DNA of 64,000 bases, taken from positions 186,001 through 250,000 of the forward strand of contig JAHQIW010005536.1 in NCBI GenBank assembly GCA_019055375.1, given 5' to 3'. The notes below the pieces were generated by a model, which saw only the letters and a list, made by a program, of their open reading frames with translations, was not told where the DNA came from and made no database searches. Source of the DNA: Parelaphostrongylus tenuis. Taxonomy: Eukaryota; Nematoda; Chromadorea; Rhabditida; Metastrongylidae. Below, in pieces: positions 10,946 to 20,689 of this stretch (position 1 is the first letter of the stretch; every line of letters starts with the position of its first letter). Both the position numbers and the translations under genes were made by a program.

Positions 10946-11131
10946 CTACTGGGCATCACCCGCGGTGCAGACTTTCTTGAGTTGGGTGGTAGCAGCATTC
11001 CGGAACTCCGTCACATAGTCGTGCTCCACAGCCAGATATTGACCGCATCGATCCATTGCACCATGACCCACCGCGAATCGTCTTTTGCTTCCATATACCA
11101 TCTCGTGACTTCGAATATTAGCCCTCTTCAT
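10946..11131 (-). CDS. Hypothetical small ORF conserved in copy B
   Basis: A 61-codon frame ending at a stop shared with copy B (about 63,570-63,700). Residues such as GHGAMDRCGQYL, EHDY and KKVCTAGDAQ are kept, with a few replacements. The surrounding DNA is more GC-rich than its neighbours. No family is recognised. It could be part of an unrecognised repeat rather than a gene. Confidence 0.3.
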   Translation of the reverse strand: MKRANIRSHEMVYGSKRRFAVGHGAMDRCGQYLAVEHDYVTEFRNAATTQLKKVCTAGDAQ

Positions 11132-11202
11132 ATAAAATTATGTCATTTTCGAGCAAAATGCTTTTTCCCTCATCTAACCGCTTCCACTCATGGTGAGATG
11201 GT

Positions 11203-11650
11203 ATAGATATACCCAGTGATGTGGAATGATATGCATAATTTTTTCGTCGAACGGAACTCAAACCCGCGACTCTCATTTGATCGGGCAGCGCGTGCTCTAA
11301 TCCGTTGCACTACCGGCACCTGCAATTTCCCATCACTCTTTCTACGCTACAACTCATCATCTGTCAGCGACCAACCGTTAACGGAAAAGAATTTTAGTTG
11401 ATCATCCAACACCCAATATGTCAGTTGATTGGTTTCAGTGTCGATAGCGACTACCTGGGTCAATCCTTTGACGGTTGGTTGCTTGAAGATACATGCGTTG
11501 CAGCGAGAAAGAGTGGGGACAAAACGGGCGTCAGTGGTGCAACGAGTTAGAGCACGCGCTTTCGGTTAGAGTGAGATGCGGGTACGAGTTGCGTCCGACG
11601 CAGGAGTTTTGCACATCACTCTACATCACTGGGTATATCTGTTATCAGAT
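11203..11650. mobile_element. Foldback element with tRNA-like arms
   Basis: Two inverted arms of about 155 bp. Each consists of an outer gtatagatatacccagtgat end, a stretch reading tgcatatcactc on one strand, and a tRNA-like body (GGTGCAACG.GTTAGAGCACGCGC as box A region, GCGGGTtcGAGT as box B region), then ctttctacgctac towards the centre. The left arm (11,203-11,357) carries the tRNA-like part on the minus strand, the right arm (about 11,490-11,645) on the plus strand. A second pair lies at 53,573-53,918, and one arm is visible at 63,826-64,000. Single arms occur at 16,808-16,880 and 37,203-37,330. Confidence 0.6.
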
Positions 11651-11894
11651 TTTATATTGTACCAAACGAGGTGTAAAGAAACAATTGACTATAAAGGTGT
11701 TGTCCGTTCAGTTCTGTTTTGATTCCTTTGAGAGTGCAGTGTTGAAGCACTACCGATGCGCCCTAATCTCCGAGTTTTCTTGATTTTACCACTGCATGTG
11801 TACCGCTTCCCATTCCCTTAGAAAGTCATATCTCGTAAAGTCACATTGATACATCTTTATATAGAATGTATTTGTTAAGTGCACATTTATTCTG

Positions 11895-12869
11895 ATGACC
11901 ACACGAGCTGCTAGTGATACAGATCTCGAGACATTCCGTGATTTCCTCATTCAGTACAACAAGGTAACTGAACAATGCTTTGGATCTTTCGTCAACGATT
12001 TTACAGTAAGGTCGGTCACCTTTCCATTTTCAATTAACTGTACTTGTCAGCAGCATTTGTAAAATGAGGTGTCTCAAATTGTCAGGGATGTTTGTACCAC
12101 TTCGGTTGTCAGTAGTGTACGTTTCTTTCTTTTGGTGTGATATTACTGGTTGCATAAGTCTTAACACTAAAGCAATACTCACCAAATTAAATTAACCAGA
12201 GTAATTAAAATTACATTATTTTGATATAATTCAATTGCGCATTTTCTTGCAAACATTATGGTGTGCAACCTGCCTATATTTGCTTTAAGAAGGAGCTATC
12301 GTGGCAGCAAATTCACTTCCTACCAGTGCAGGAATATCGCGTAGTGGAAATTGCTAGCGAAGCAGCGTGCGAGATCAATGAAGCTCGGGGCGGTGATAAG
12401 ATTTGAGAAAGGACGGCGAGAAAGTGGTTTGCGAGGTTTAGAGCTGAGGAAAACAGTCTGGAGGATCAGTTGCGCTCGGGCCGTCCACAGGAAGTTCCAT
12501 AAATCTTGCGCGCAGCTTCACTACCATCGGTCCCCTACGCGCCATTCGTGCATGGGCAGAAAGCAAATCTGTTCGCACAACAGCTCCTTTATAAAGCTAA
12601 TATGGGCATGTTGTACGCAAAAATGTTAACAAGAAAATGCGCAAATAAGCGATACTAAAATCATGCAACTTCAATTACTTCTCGTTATCAAATCCGGCGT
12701 TCATTACAGAAGTGCCAAAACTTGTAAAGCGACCTAATATCAAGGTCACTTCGAGTGACAACATGTTGCTTGAATTCTTAGGAGCGTAACTAAGAAGGAA
12801 GAGAAATGCAGTTTGAACTGTCTTGACAAATTCTTCAAGATGACGCAACGTCTTTCCCTTCGATTTCAG
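11895..12869 (+). CDS. Mitochondrial intermembrane-space chaperone TIM9 homologue (two exons seen)
   Basis: Exon 1 is 11,895-12,010 and exon 2 is 12,782-12,869; the phases match (AG|G). Exon 1 starts MTTRAASDTDLETFRDFL and includes QYNKVTEQCFGSFVNDFT. Exon 2 has KKEEKCSLNCLDKFFKMTQ then RLSLRFQ. This is the small-TIM fold: TIM9 pairs with TIM10 to escort hydrophobic precursors across the intermembrane space to the TIM22 inner-membrane pathway. Spacing between the two CX3C motifs fits TIM9. The second motif (CSLNC) is intact. In the first, the second cysteine is Phe (CFGSF), which would remove one disulphide, so this may be a decaying copy, or a sequence error. The donor after exon 1 (GTCGGT) is weak. 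The C-terminal exon after the donor at 12,870 was not found. Confidence 0.78.
12289..12620 (+). pseudogene. Mariner transposase N-terminal relic in the TIM9 intron
   Basis: A frame with one stop encodes EIASEAACEINEARGGDK, then ERTARKWFARFRAEENSLED, then QLRSGRPQEV. This matches the first helix-turn-helix region of mariner transposases, ending in the GRPxxx linker. The catalytic domain is absent. It sits inside the intron between TIM9 exons 1 and 2. Confidence 0.7.
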
Positions 12870-13175
12870 GTATGTCCTCTACTAATCAGTGCAGTTGAAA
12901 ATAGCTTCATCAAAGTTTATATATATTTAAACGCTCATATTTACATATTCGATAATGGCTGCCTTTCTTTTCTTCAAAGAACGCTGTTTTTATTACGGGA
13001 GTCTGAAAGAAATGGATCAAACGAAGTTCCCCGTTGATCGTCAAGGGAAGGTTTATCGTTACATAGGTCTACAAATATTATGTCTCTATCATATGGTTAT
13101 TCTTTGAAGTAAGTTCATGCTAGGGCTTATAACGAATTAAAAATTCAAAGCTGGTGATAATTTTTATTTCTTGAA

Positions 13176-13395
13176 CTAAATCCGTCTAAACATAGTCATT
13201 ATTTGCTCATGAGATTCGATATGCCCGATTCGGTAGATCCTGTTTTTCTCTGACCAGTTCTCAAAATTCTTCTTTTCCATCTCGGAATAGAGCATATCCA
13301 CTCTCATCTTTGTTGAACCTTTGCGGATCGTGCCATTTTCGGCTGGCGGCCGGTTCGGACGGCTACGAAGAGAGGCTGCCGGCGCTCCCCAAGGA
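13176..13395 (-). CDS. Unidentified 3' terminal exon, convergent with TIM9
   Basis: On the minus strand an acceptor-like cacatcag at about 13,396 opens a frame (PWGAPAASLRSRPNRPP, then KGSTKMRVDMLYSEMEKKNF, then ENWSEKNRIYRIGHIESHEQ) that ends at a TAG at 13,176-13,178. An AATAAA lies about 13 bases after the stop. Codon composition, the charged helical residues and the higher GC content look like a real exon. The family is not recognised and no upstream exon on the minus strand was identified. Confidence 0.45.
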
Positions 13396-13399
13396 CTGA

Positions 13400-16300
13400 T
13401 GTGGTTTTTTTCAAATGAAATTCAAGATATTTACGTCAATAATGAAATTTCTTTTTAGTAAAAGGTCGAATAAGATAGATTAGATTTCAATAAAGTTATT
13501 CTTTATGAGACATAGCGTAGATGCTCCATTTATAATTCACACATTCAAATCGAAAAATCAACGAATCTTTGTCGAGCATTTCTATGATATTTTATTTACA
13601 CTTACCACAATTAAATCGTATCTGTTTCTTATTTCTCATAGTTTCCATATGCTTTATTGCATAAAGTACATAGAATTGATCATACTGACTGAAAATTGAA
13701 AAGCAATGAATAGTTTGTCAAAAATAGCTCTGCTTATTGCATGCGATCCCACTATATCGATAGTTCTCGGTTTTTTTTTGATTATTAGTGCACTTGGGAC
13801 TTTTAGTTGTCGGATCAATGCGTAGCTTTGCTCGATTTCTTTATTTTTAGCTATGGTATGCGAGGAGGAGATGGACAAGTTGAAAAGGCGCTTTTCCAAA
13901 AATGTTGCTATTATAATGGAGAGTAAGAATTTTCAAAACATCTGAGCGTTATCCTTGCTAAAATTACGTTCATAGAAATCCCTTTTGTGACGATTCACCA
14001 AATTTTCGTAATGGCGGGGTTATCTTGGTATAAATTTTTTCATATATGTATCAAAAATTCCACTACAATTGATAGGACCGGTTGATTGCGGCAATCGCAA
14101 ATCGTTATTACTCCTTCGCCAGTGGTGCAAGCAGAAAACGACCTTTCTCAAAGCCAATTTTAGTTCTAAAATTTCCATTTTTCAAGTCATCGAATGAATA
14201 TCAATAGTTAGTGCAATAGGTCTTTTATACAAATCTAAAGGCTCTCGAGCGCAATCTCTGAATTATGAGTGCATGCGACAGAAATTGTTTTCAGAAGTAA
14301 GGATGCTTGAGGCATTTGGGCATTTATTCTTTTATAAACACGCTTGCAAAAGTTTGTTAGTGATAATTTAATTTTTTTCCTGCAAAAAGTTTATGAAAAT
14401 CGAAATCTAATTATATTATCTCGAAAAATCCGCTATGAATCAGAAATATAAGCTGCGACTGCAGAACGTTAAATTTTATTCATTAGTAGAACGTATTATA
14501 GATATCTTATTACACAGCAGACTACCTATCAAAGTTGAAATCTTTCAAGCTATCGATTGATTACAAAAGCATCAAGAAGATAGATAGTTTGATAACAGCT
14601 GGGAATACATTCCTTTTCGCAAGGATGTGGTTTTTTCCTTTGAAGACAAGATTTTGGAGAGTATTGGCGTAAATTTTACTAGAAATATATACTGGTCTTA
14701 TCAGTGATATTTAATTGCTTTTGATTGCAATGTTCCTCTGAGAACTTAATCAACCCGAATTTGTATTGAGGGATGCATCAGTGTTTCGTAACCGTCCGAA
14801 TGGCGCGCTCGGCTGTAGGTCATAATGACCATCATGGTCCGCAAATGATTTGGATAAGAAATTTCTCCGTTAGCCCGCCTTTACATTTTTTTCTTCCTTC
14901 AACATTTGAAGTCCAGTGTAATAGATTTCCATTTATTCACTTGAATTCCGGGTTGATTTTTCACGTCACAGACGGCGGGATCACGCGTTGACAGCGGGGA
15001 GCGCAGCGCGTTACGATGGCAATGTATTAGTTTTTTTTTGTGAAGTTAGGTTTTTCTCACCACCAAAGAAAGTTCATCCGTCAGTAAATGGCTGAATATA
15101 GTAGAAACAATTTTAATACGGCTTTTTTTGTTTGAAGCAGGCCAAAAGAACTACAAAATAATAATTTGTCTGTCAATAATGAATCTGTGTATTGCAGTGC
15201 GATGCCACTTCACCGATACTCCTTAGCAGCTTTTCAACATTAGTGGACTTCAGAAGTTGAGACTGCCATAGAATGCGAAAGAGTGCTCAGACTGTTGTCC
15301 TATGGCCATAATTTTCTAGATATCCACTTATACTCAACTGTCAGCACTATTCATCGCTGCGATCTGAAAAGCTTTTTCTTTTAGTGGATGTATGCTTCGT
15401 ATTGAAAAACGGAAATGAAAACAAGGCTTTCTTTTTTTGAAAATATATGTGAAAAAGTCCTCCTACTGAAGATCCATTCTTTCGTAACGGAAAAGTTTGC
15501 TTCGCATCAAAATTTTGCTATGCGATACCAAAAAAATCACTGAAAGGTGTAAACAAGCGCTCCGAGCGGAACGTGAACTTCATTACATTGAGGGCGCGTA
15601 AGAGACGGTCTTCTTGGAAACCAAGCCTTGTATTGAAAATCCCAGATTTTCAGCTATCGAGATCACTAATGGTCTACTAAAAAGGCTCCTCACCGGAAAA
15701 GACAAGGGAACCCAAGTACACTCCACCGAGCGAGGCTACATTCCACACAATTCGCAATGAGAAGTGAAAATATTTAGGAAAACTAGGCTTCTTTACCCCA
15801 AATGTGCAACATTGATCTATTTTTGTTTGTCTCACAAATCTGCTCAGAATCCAGATATCACTGTATAATACCAAAACTCCACTGTGAGACTGAAACAACG
15901 TACTTTGAAAGCGAACGTTATCTTCTTTTTTTTTTCGACGCTAAAACGTACTGTAAAGGTCGTTTTGCAGACTAAAGATAATCAACATTTCTCGAGCTAT
16001 TAAATGACTGCGAAAACAGTTTCTAAAAAATAATAAAATTTTATATCATATTGAAGAGCCTATGAACAGATCACATGATATGTTTTCTCAAACATTAGTT
16101 ATCAGATATATTATGTAACAATTGCTTATGTTACCATTCGCAACGATACTCATTTTTTGTCAAAATATAGGAAACCTTTCGACGTATGGGCGTTTATGGT
16201 TTGCAAAAATTTGATTGAGGTTTCTTCTGTAGCATTCATCATTTAAGGACGATAATTCTTCCCTGCGATCTCAACCGCGGAAATACAAACTACTCGCCGC

Positions 16301-16800
16301 GTGCGACATGGCCACATGCGTGCCACTTCAGAGTTAGGGGTTATAAATGAAAAACGAATCAGCTCAACCGACATGAAGTGCTTAGAACTCAGATTCAGAT
16401 TCCGCCTTTCTTGCTCACGAGCGTTTTTTGCTTTATATTCTTCAGTCGATAGCTAGTCCCTAATAAATCAGTGTTCTGAGTATTACTTGTTCGAAGGAGT
16501 CGATGTACATGGTCTGGGATATATTCAGAAGTGCGTCAGCGCTGTATACCTTCTACCATCATTAGTTCAGCGCAACCTGTTTTCTCGGACTTCGTTACTG
16601 AGTAGAGCTATGTGTTCTTGTGTATCGCAGTGATGTTACACTCTTATCCGAATTTACATCTTCAAGTCTTCAAGGGAAGGTACACATTCTAGAGAGTCGG
16701 CCTTTCAAGCAAAGACCTAGTAAAAATTTTCCAACTGTTTCGCACTCCTCACAAATAGAGTGCCACATTGATTACTTTTCGTCATGAGCAAAGGAAGTGA
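13400..16800. other. AT-rich intergenic DNA, no gene recognised
   Basis: Only short unrelated open frames on either strand. A GC-rich patch at 14,960-15,015 (ggcgggatcacgcgttgaca) may be a decayed repeat, but no family could be assigned. Confidence 0.6.
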
Positions 16801-16807
16801 AGTCGTT

Positions 16808-16899
16808 TTTCCAGTTATGTCGACTGATGTACAAATCTTGCGTCAGGCACGACTTGAACTCGCATCTCACTCTATCCGGGGAGGGGGGGGGGGGTGGGG
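16808..16899 (-). repeat. Partial tRNA-like foldback arm ending in a G-run
   Basis: The minus strand reads gatagagtgagatgcgagtt, then caagtcgtgcctgacgcaag, and continues into the catc..cgacat part of the arm seen at 11,490-11,645. Where the box A half should follow there is instead a G-rich run on the plus strand (four G, one A, twelve G, one T, four G at 16,878-16,899). Confidence 0.55.
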
Positions 16900-16999
16900 A
16901 CGTGTTCGAAGTCCTTTTCCATTGTTCCTCACAGATAGCACGGAAGAATAGCTTTTTGAATACCATCGTGGGCATGAAAGCATGATGTTTCAATAATAA

Positions 17000-18960
17000 T
17001 TTTTAGAATTCGATAATTGTAGGTGATTTCTCGATTGGCATTGTAGTTTCAAACACTTCATAATTTACTGAAAAGACTTTTGTCTACCGCTAAAATCGTG
17101 TATTCAGTCTCTAAGCTTTCTTCTTCAAAAAAAAGTTGCCGGAAATTCTTGAAGACCTTGTTTTAGTGCGCAAATTATTAGCAAGAACAAGAATAGCTGT
17201 TCTTCAAAGTTTAGACCACCATTGTGAGTGATGCTAGTCATGTCAGCCTGTTTACCATGCGACTCAGTGCTCAAATAATATGTTCTACTTGCTTTGGTTA
17301 CGAAAACGTTTGAACAAGAAAACTGCATGTCAATTTGACTCTTGTAGACTGCGGAGAACGCGAAACCGCCAAAACGTCCGCTACTGCAGCAGTATAGCGT
17401 TCTGTCCATTTTGTACTAAATACTCTGTTACCAAAGTAGTTCTGGTGGATTAGAAAATTACGAGGCTATTGGGCAATGTTGACGATGCCAGTACTCGGTC
17501 CTGGGAAGTGTAATAATGATAAAAACAAGAAGTCTTCCTCATCATGTCCCGTTTATGTTTTTGCACTACAGGTTCATGCTATATATCAAATCTTGTATGC
17601 TTGAGCTCTTATCTACTGGTTTTCATTTTGCAAGAACTACAATATATTTTTTGTCTCCTTCACTTACTAGATTATTTCCATCTTCTGAATTAAGCCCCAT
17701 ATGCAAAGTTATAGAGCTTGTTAATACCAGAATGAGTATTTTTTTTCAAATTTTCTCGAGGCAATAGAATATAATTTTTCATAGGTGTGCTTTTCTGTTG
17801 AGCTTTCTTTCAACTAAGAAACTTATCCTATATTGCATCTGTTTTGCTTTTGTTTTTAGCAACATCAACTCTTGTCTACCGAAATTCAAGGTGGTGGTAC
17901 ACCGCGCAGCTGAAGGATGATATGCATAAACGTACTCAAGTCTCTTACGATAAAAGTTTTCACAATTCAATTCATCTGCTCATCTGCGCTTTCTGCTACT
18001 GAATGTCACAGTCGAGATGCATAAATGTTGTAAATTCTTTCATATGAATTCTTTAGTTATTTATTGATGCAAAAGAGCTTTTATTTTGATGCATCATGAA
18101 GAGTGGCTTGCTGTTTTTACATGCTAGTTCACGCGTCAATTGCTCAACTTGTACTACTCGGATAAGGCATGTTTTAGAGGGTGTATAGAGTGATCAAATC
18201 TACTAAGATCCAAAACACTTGTTTATTAGCTTGTATGAATAATAGCATAGCAATTTGAGCTCGTCAAATTCTGCTTTTCCAAATGATGGAATGGTCTGCC
18301 GCATCTTCTATATCGTACGTATTAATTCGTATTCATAACCTACATTGCTCTGACACTTTATAGTCCGAAGTTTCACTTGACAGAGAAGTTTATTGAAATC
18401 AGCAACCACGACCATTCCAGCTATAATAAAGCTAAATTTCATCAGTGAGAAAAATTGTCATCAAAGAGTGTTCTCCAAGTTCTGGGTGTTCATGGTTTTG
18501 CTTTGTACTTTCATGTAAAGTTATACCTGATAAAATGTCGTGTTTGAAAGGTTTTCACTGCTTTGTATTGTCGGAATTATCTCGGCCTCTCCAGCTGCTG
18601 ATCATCTAACGTTTTCCTTCTAATCTGCTTGTCAACCCTGTATTGCTCATGAGCTTTGATGGTTCGCTTCATCGACCTTCTACTCCCACATTACTCATTA
18701 TCTCTAATTACCTTTCATCTCCCGCTTTATTTTGTGTCGGAAATGGTATCCAGTCATAATTATGGGCTTTGAATGTACATAGCTAAACTAAATGGGCCTT
18801 ATCTAACCGAAGGTTGGAACAGCTGACACGAGAAAACTCAAGGAGAATTGGCTGCTCTGTTCAGATCAACTCTGCGGAATTAGCTATGTTACGAAATAGT
18901 ACTGAAAACTAATCGTTCGAAATATGGTAGTGCGCTTCTCCTCTGTTCCTCCCTCGTACA
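17000..18960. other. AT-rich intergenic DNA, no gene recognised
   Basis: Open frames are short and lack splice-consistent structure or motifs. Nothing else supportable was seen. Confidence 0.6.
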
Positions 18961-18964
18961 CGAG

Positions 18965-19090
18965 AAAAGCATTTGTCTGAAACATGTACCGAACAGCAAC
19001 AAGTGTTTGCACGGGAGAAGAAAAATAGGATGGATTCACTAGGTTTTGTGTGGGAAGTATCCACCTCCAGTGGCTACAAGAAAACAACCA
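18965..19090 (+). pseudogene. PLE RT fragment
   Basis: Encodes NMYRTATSVCTGEEK and then MDSLGFVWEVSTSSGYK, matching the region after the RT core of the 1,326-6,086 PLE (NMFRTASNVCTGKEH...ESLSLARKIAISNGY). It contains a stop before the N and is short, a decayed insertion. A SINE-like repeat and an RTE follow directly. Confidence 0.7.
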
Positions 19091-19179
19091 TCATCACTAG
19101 AGTGGAAGGCAGAAATAGGTATAAAAAAGGATAAAGCTCTCGGCGTTAATCAATCCCTGAGTGATGCGGCATGCATTCG

Positions 19180-19425
19180 ACTTCAATTTTTAATTTCGTT
19201 TGAGGTGATTAATGCACATCTGGCCTTTACATTGACTCGCTGTGGCCTCCCGCTGAACCGAGTCAGTGCTGCTTATCCTCCCAGACAAGTCAGACCTGTG
19301 TGGTACCAATCTACCGACCCCGGAGGGATGGATGGCTTGCTGAGCTATGAGCGCGAGATCGAACCAGTGACATCATGTGCGACGCAGGGCACCTCTAATC
19401 ACTGCGCCACATGCGCTCTTGAAAT
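19180..19425 (-). repeat. tRNA-derived SINE-like element
   Basis: On the minus strand a tRNA-like head (gcatgtggcgcagtgattag, then a box B-like actggttcgatctcgcgctc) is followed by a non-tRNA body containing gggtcggtagattggtacca and gtctgggaggataa. The layout is that of a Pol III-derived SINE. No clean target-site duplication could be read. Confidence 0.6.
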
Positions 19426-19493
19426 AGGTATATAACGATAATAATAGCATGTCACATCCAAATGTAGAGATCACTTCCAATGACCCTCTATAT

Positions 19494-20678
19494 CACCTGT
19501 ATCACCTGTCGTCCCGTTGATCGTCGAGTGACTCGAGCGGGCACCAGCAACTCTTCCATTTTTCCCTATCGCGTGCAAGAGTAGCCCAGTGGGTCCTCCT
19601 CGCTCTAGGAATTCGCTGAGCATCATATCTTTCTTCCATCGCTTTCGTGAAGAAATCGGACCAACGGGTCAGTGGTCTTCCTTTAGAGCGCTTGACGTCC
19701 CGAGGAATCCAGTCGGTAACGGCTCTCGTCCATCGGTTGTCGTTGAAGCGCATCACGTGTCCGGCCCACCTTATTTTCGATATCCTGGCGTGTAGAACGG
19801 CGTCTCTGATTTTCGATCGTTGACGTAAGTCGAAATTTCGGATCCTTTCTCTCATTTGCGAGATACGGGATACTCCGAGCATCGACCTTTCGACTGCGCG
19901 TTCAATAACGCCAAGTGATTTTTCATCCTGCTTACGTAGCGACCAGGTTTCTGCTGCATACGTCAGGGCAGGGATAATTGTCGAGTCGAAAAGGTGGGCA
20001 CGGAGTCGAATGTTCTTTGTCCTCTTCACTACATCTTCGATGCTTTTAAACGTTCCCCAAGCCGCTCGTTTCCTCCTGCTTAACTCTGGAGCTAGGTCGT
20101 TCATCATGTTGATTTCACGACCTAGATAGACGTAACTGGAACATTCGGAGATTGTCGTTCCGTTGAGCGTGAATGGGGCATTAGAAACCCATCCGTTCCT
20201 CATGAACACTGTTTTCGTTAGATTCAGTTGAAGACCAATCTTTCCACAGGCGTTATCGAAATCAGTCAACATTCGTTCCGCTTGGCTGATGTTTGGTGTT
20301 ATGAGAACGATATCGTCAGCAAAGCGAAGATGGTTTAATTGTCGACCGTCAATTTTCACTCCCATTTCGTCCCATTCTAATGTTCGCATAACGTTTTTTC
20401 AGGGTGGCAGTAAATAGTTTTGGCGATATTGTATCGCCTTGTCGAACCCCTCTTCTTACGTCAATGGTGATATTGTTGTAGAATGGAGATATTCTGGTCG
20501 TGAAATCTTTATAAAGCTCACGAAGGATCATTATGTACCGAGTAGGGACGCCCTGGTTATCCAGAGCCTCTATAACCGCTTCTGTTTCCACTGAATCAAA
20601 GGCTTTTTTCAGATCGATAAAAGTGAGACAGAGTGGTTGTTTGTACTCTCGCGAAACTTCAAAATGCCAAAAACAGTA
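19494..20678 (-). mobile_element. 5'-truncated RTE-clade LINE with 11-bp target-site duplication
   Basis: The 11-mer accctctatat occurs at 19,483-19,493 and 20,679-20,689. The 3' end (minus strand) finishes in a short tandem caggtgatacaggtgat, as does the copy at 60,799-62,575. Homology to the other copies stops near 20,661, and about 18 bp of unmatched filler separates it from the right duplication. Short tandem 3' tails and 5' truncation are typical of RTE elements. Confidence 0.88.
19502..20661 (-). pseudogene. RTE reverse transcriptase, C-terminal two thirds
   Basis: Starts within the RT at LCLTFIDLKKAFDSVE (motif A intact), continues through GVRQGDTISPKLF (motif B) and, after a frame change near 20,380, LNHLRFADDIVLI (motif C, FADD). 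It then runs about 200 codons through the C-terminal region with SLRKQDEKSLGVIERAVERS, WAGHVMRFNDNRW and WATLARDREKW. The 295-codon downstream part is open to the stop. The endonuclease domain and the N-terminal RT are missing through truncation. Confidence 0.9.
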
Positions 20679-20689
20679 ACCCTCTATAT

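Larger units (their letters stand above)
1..11380 (+). repeat. Segmental duplication, copy A
   Basis: Colinear and in the same orientation as 55,927-64,000. The start matches (gcggcggggtaacattttga in both) and similarity continues to the right edge of the window, where 11,349-11,380 pairs with about 63,970-64,000. By eye identity is roughly 85-92% outside later insertions. Copy A alone contains the composite PLE at 1,326-6,086 and an extra foldback-type insertion around 9,780-10,080. The left boundary may lie outside the window. Confidence 0.93.
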
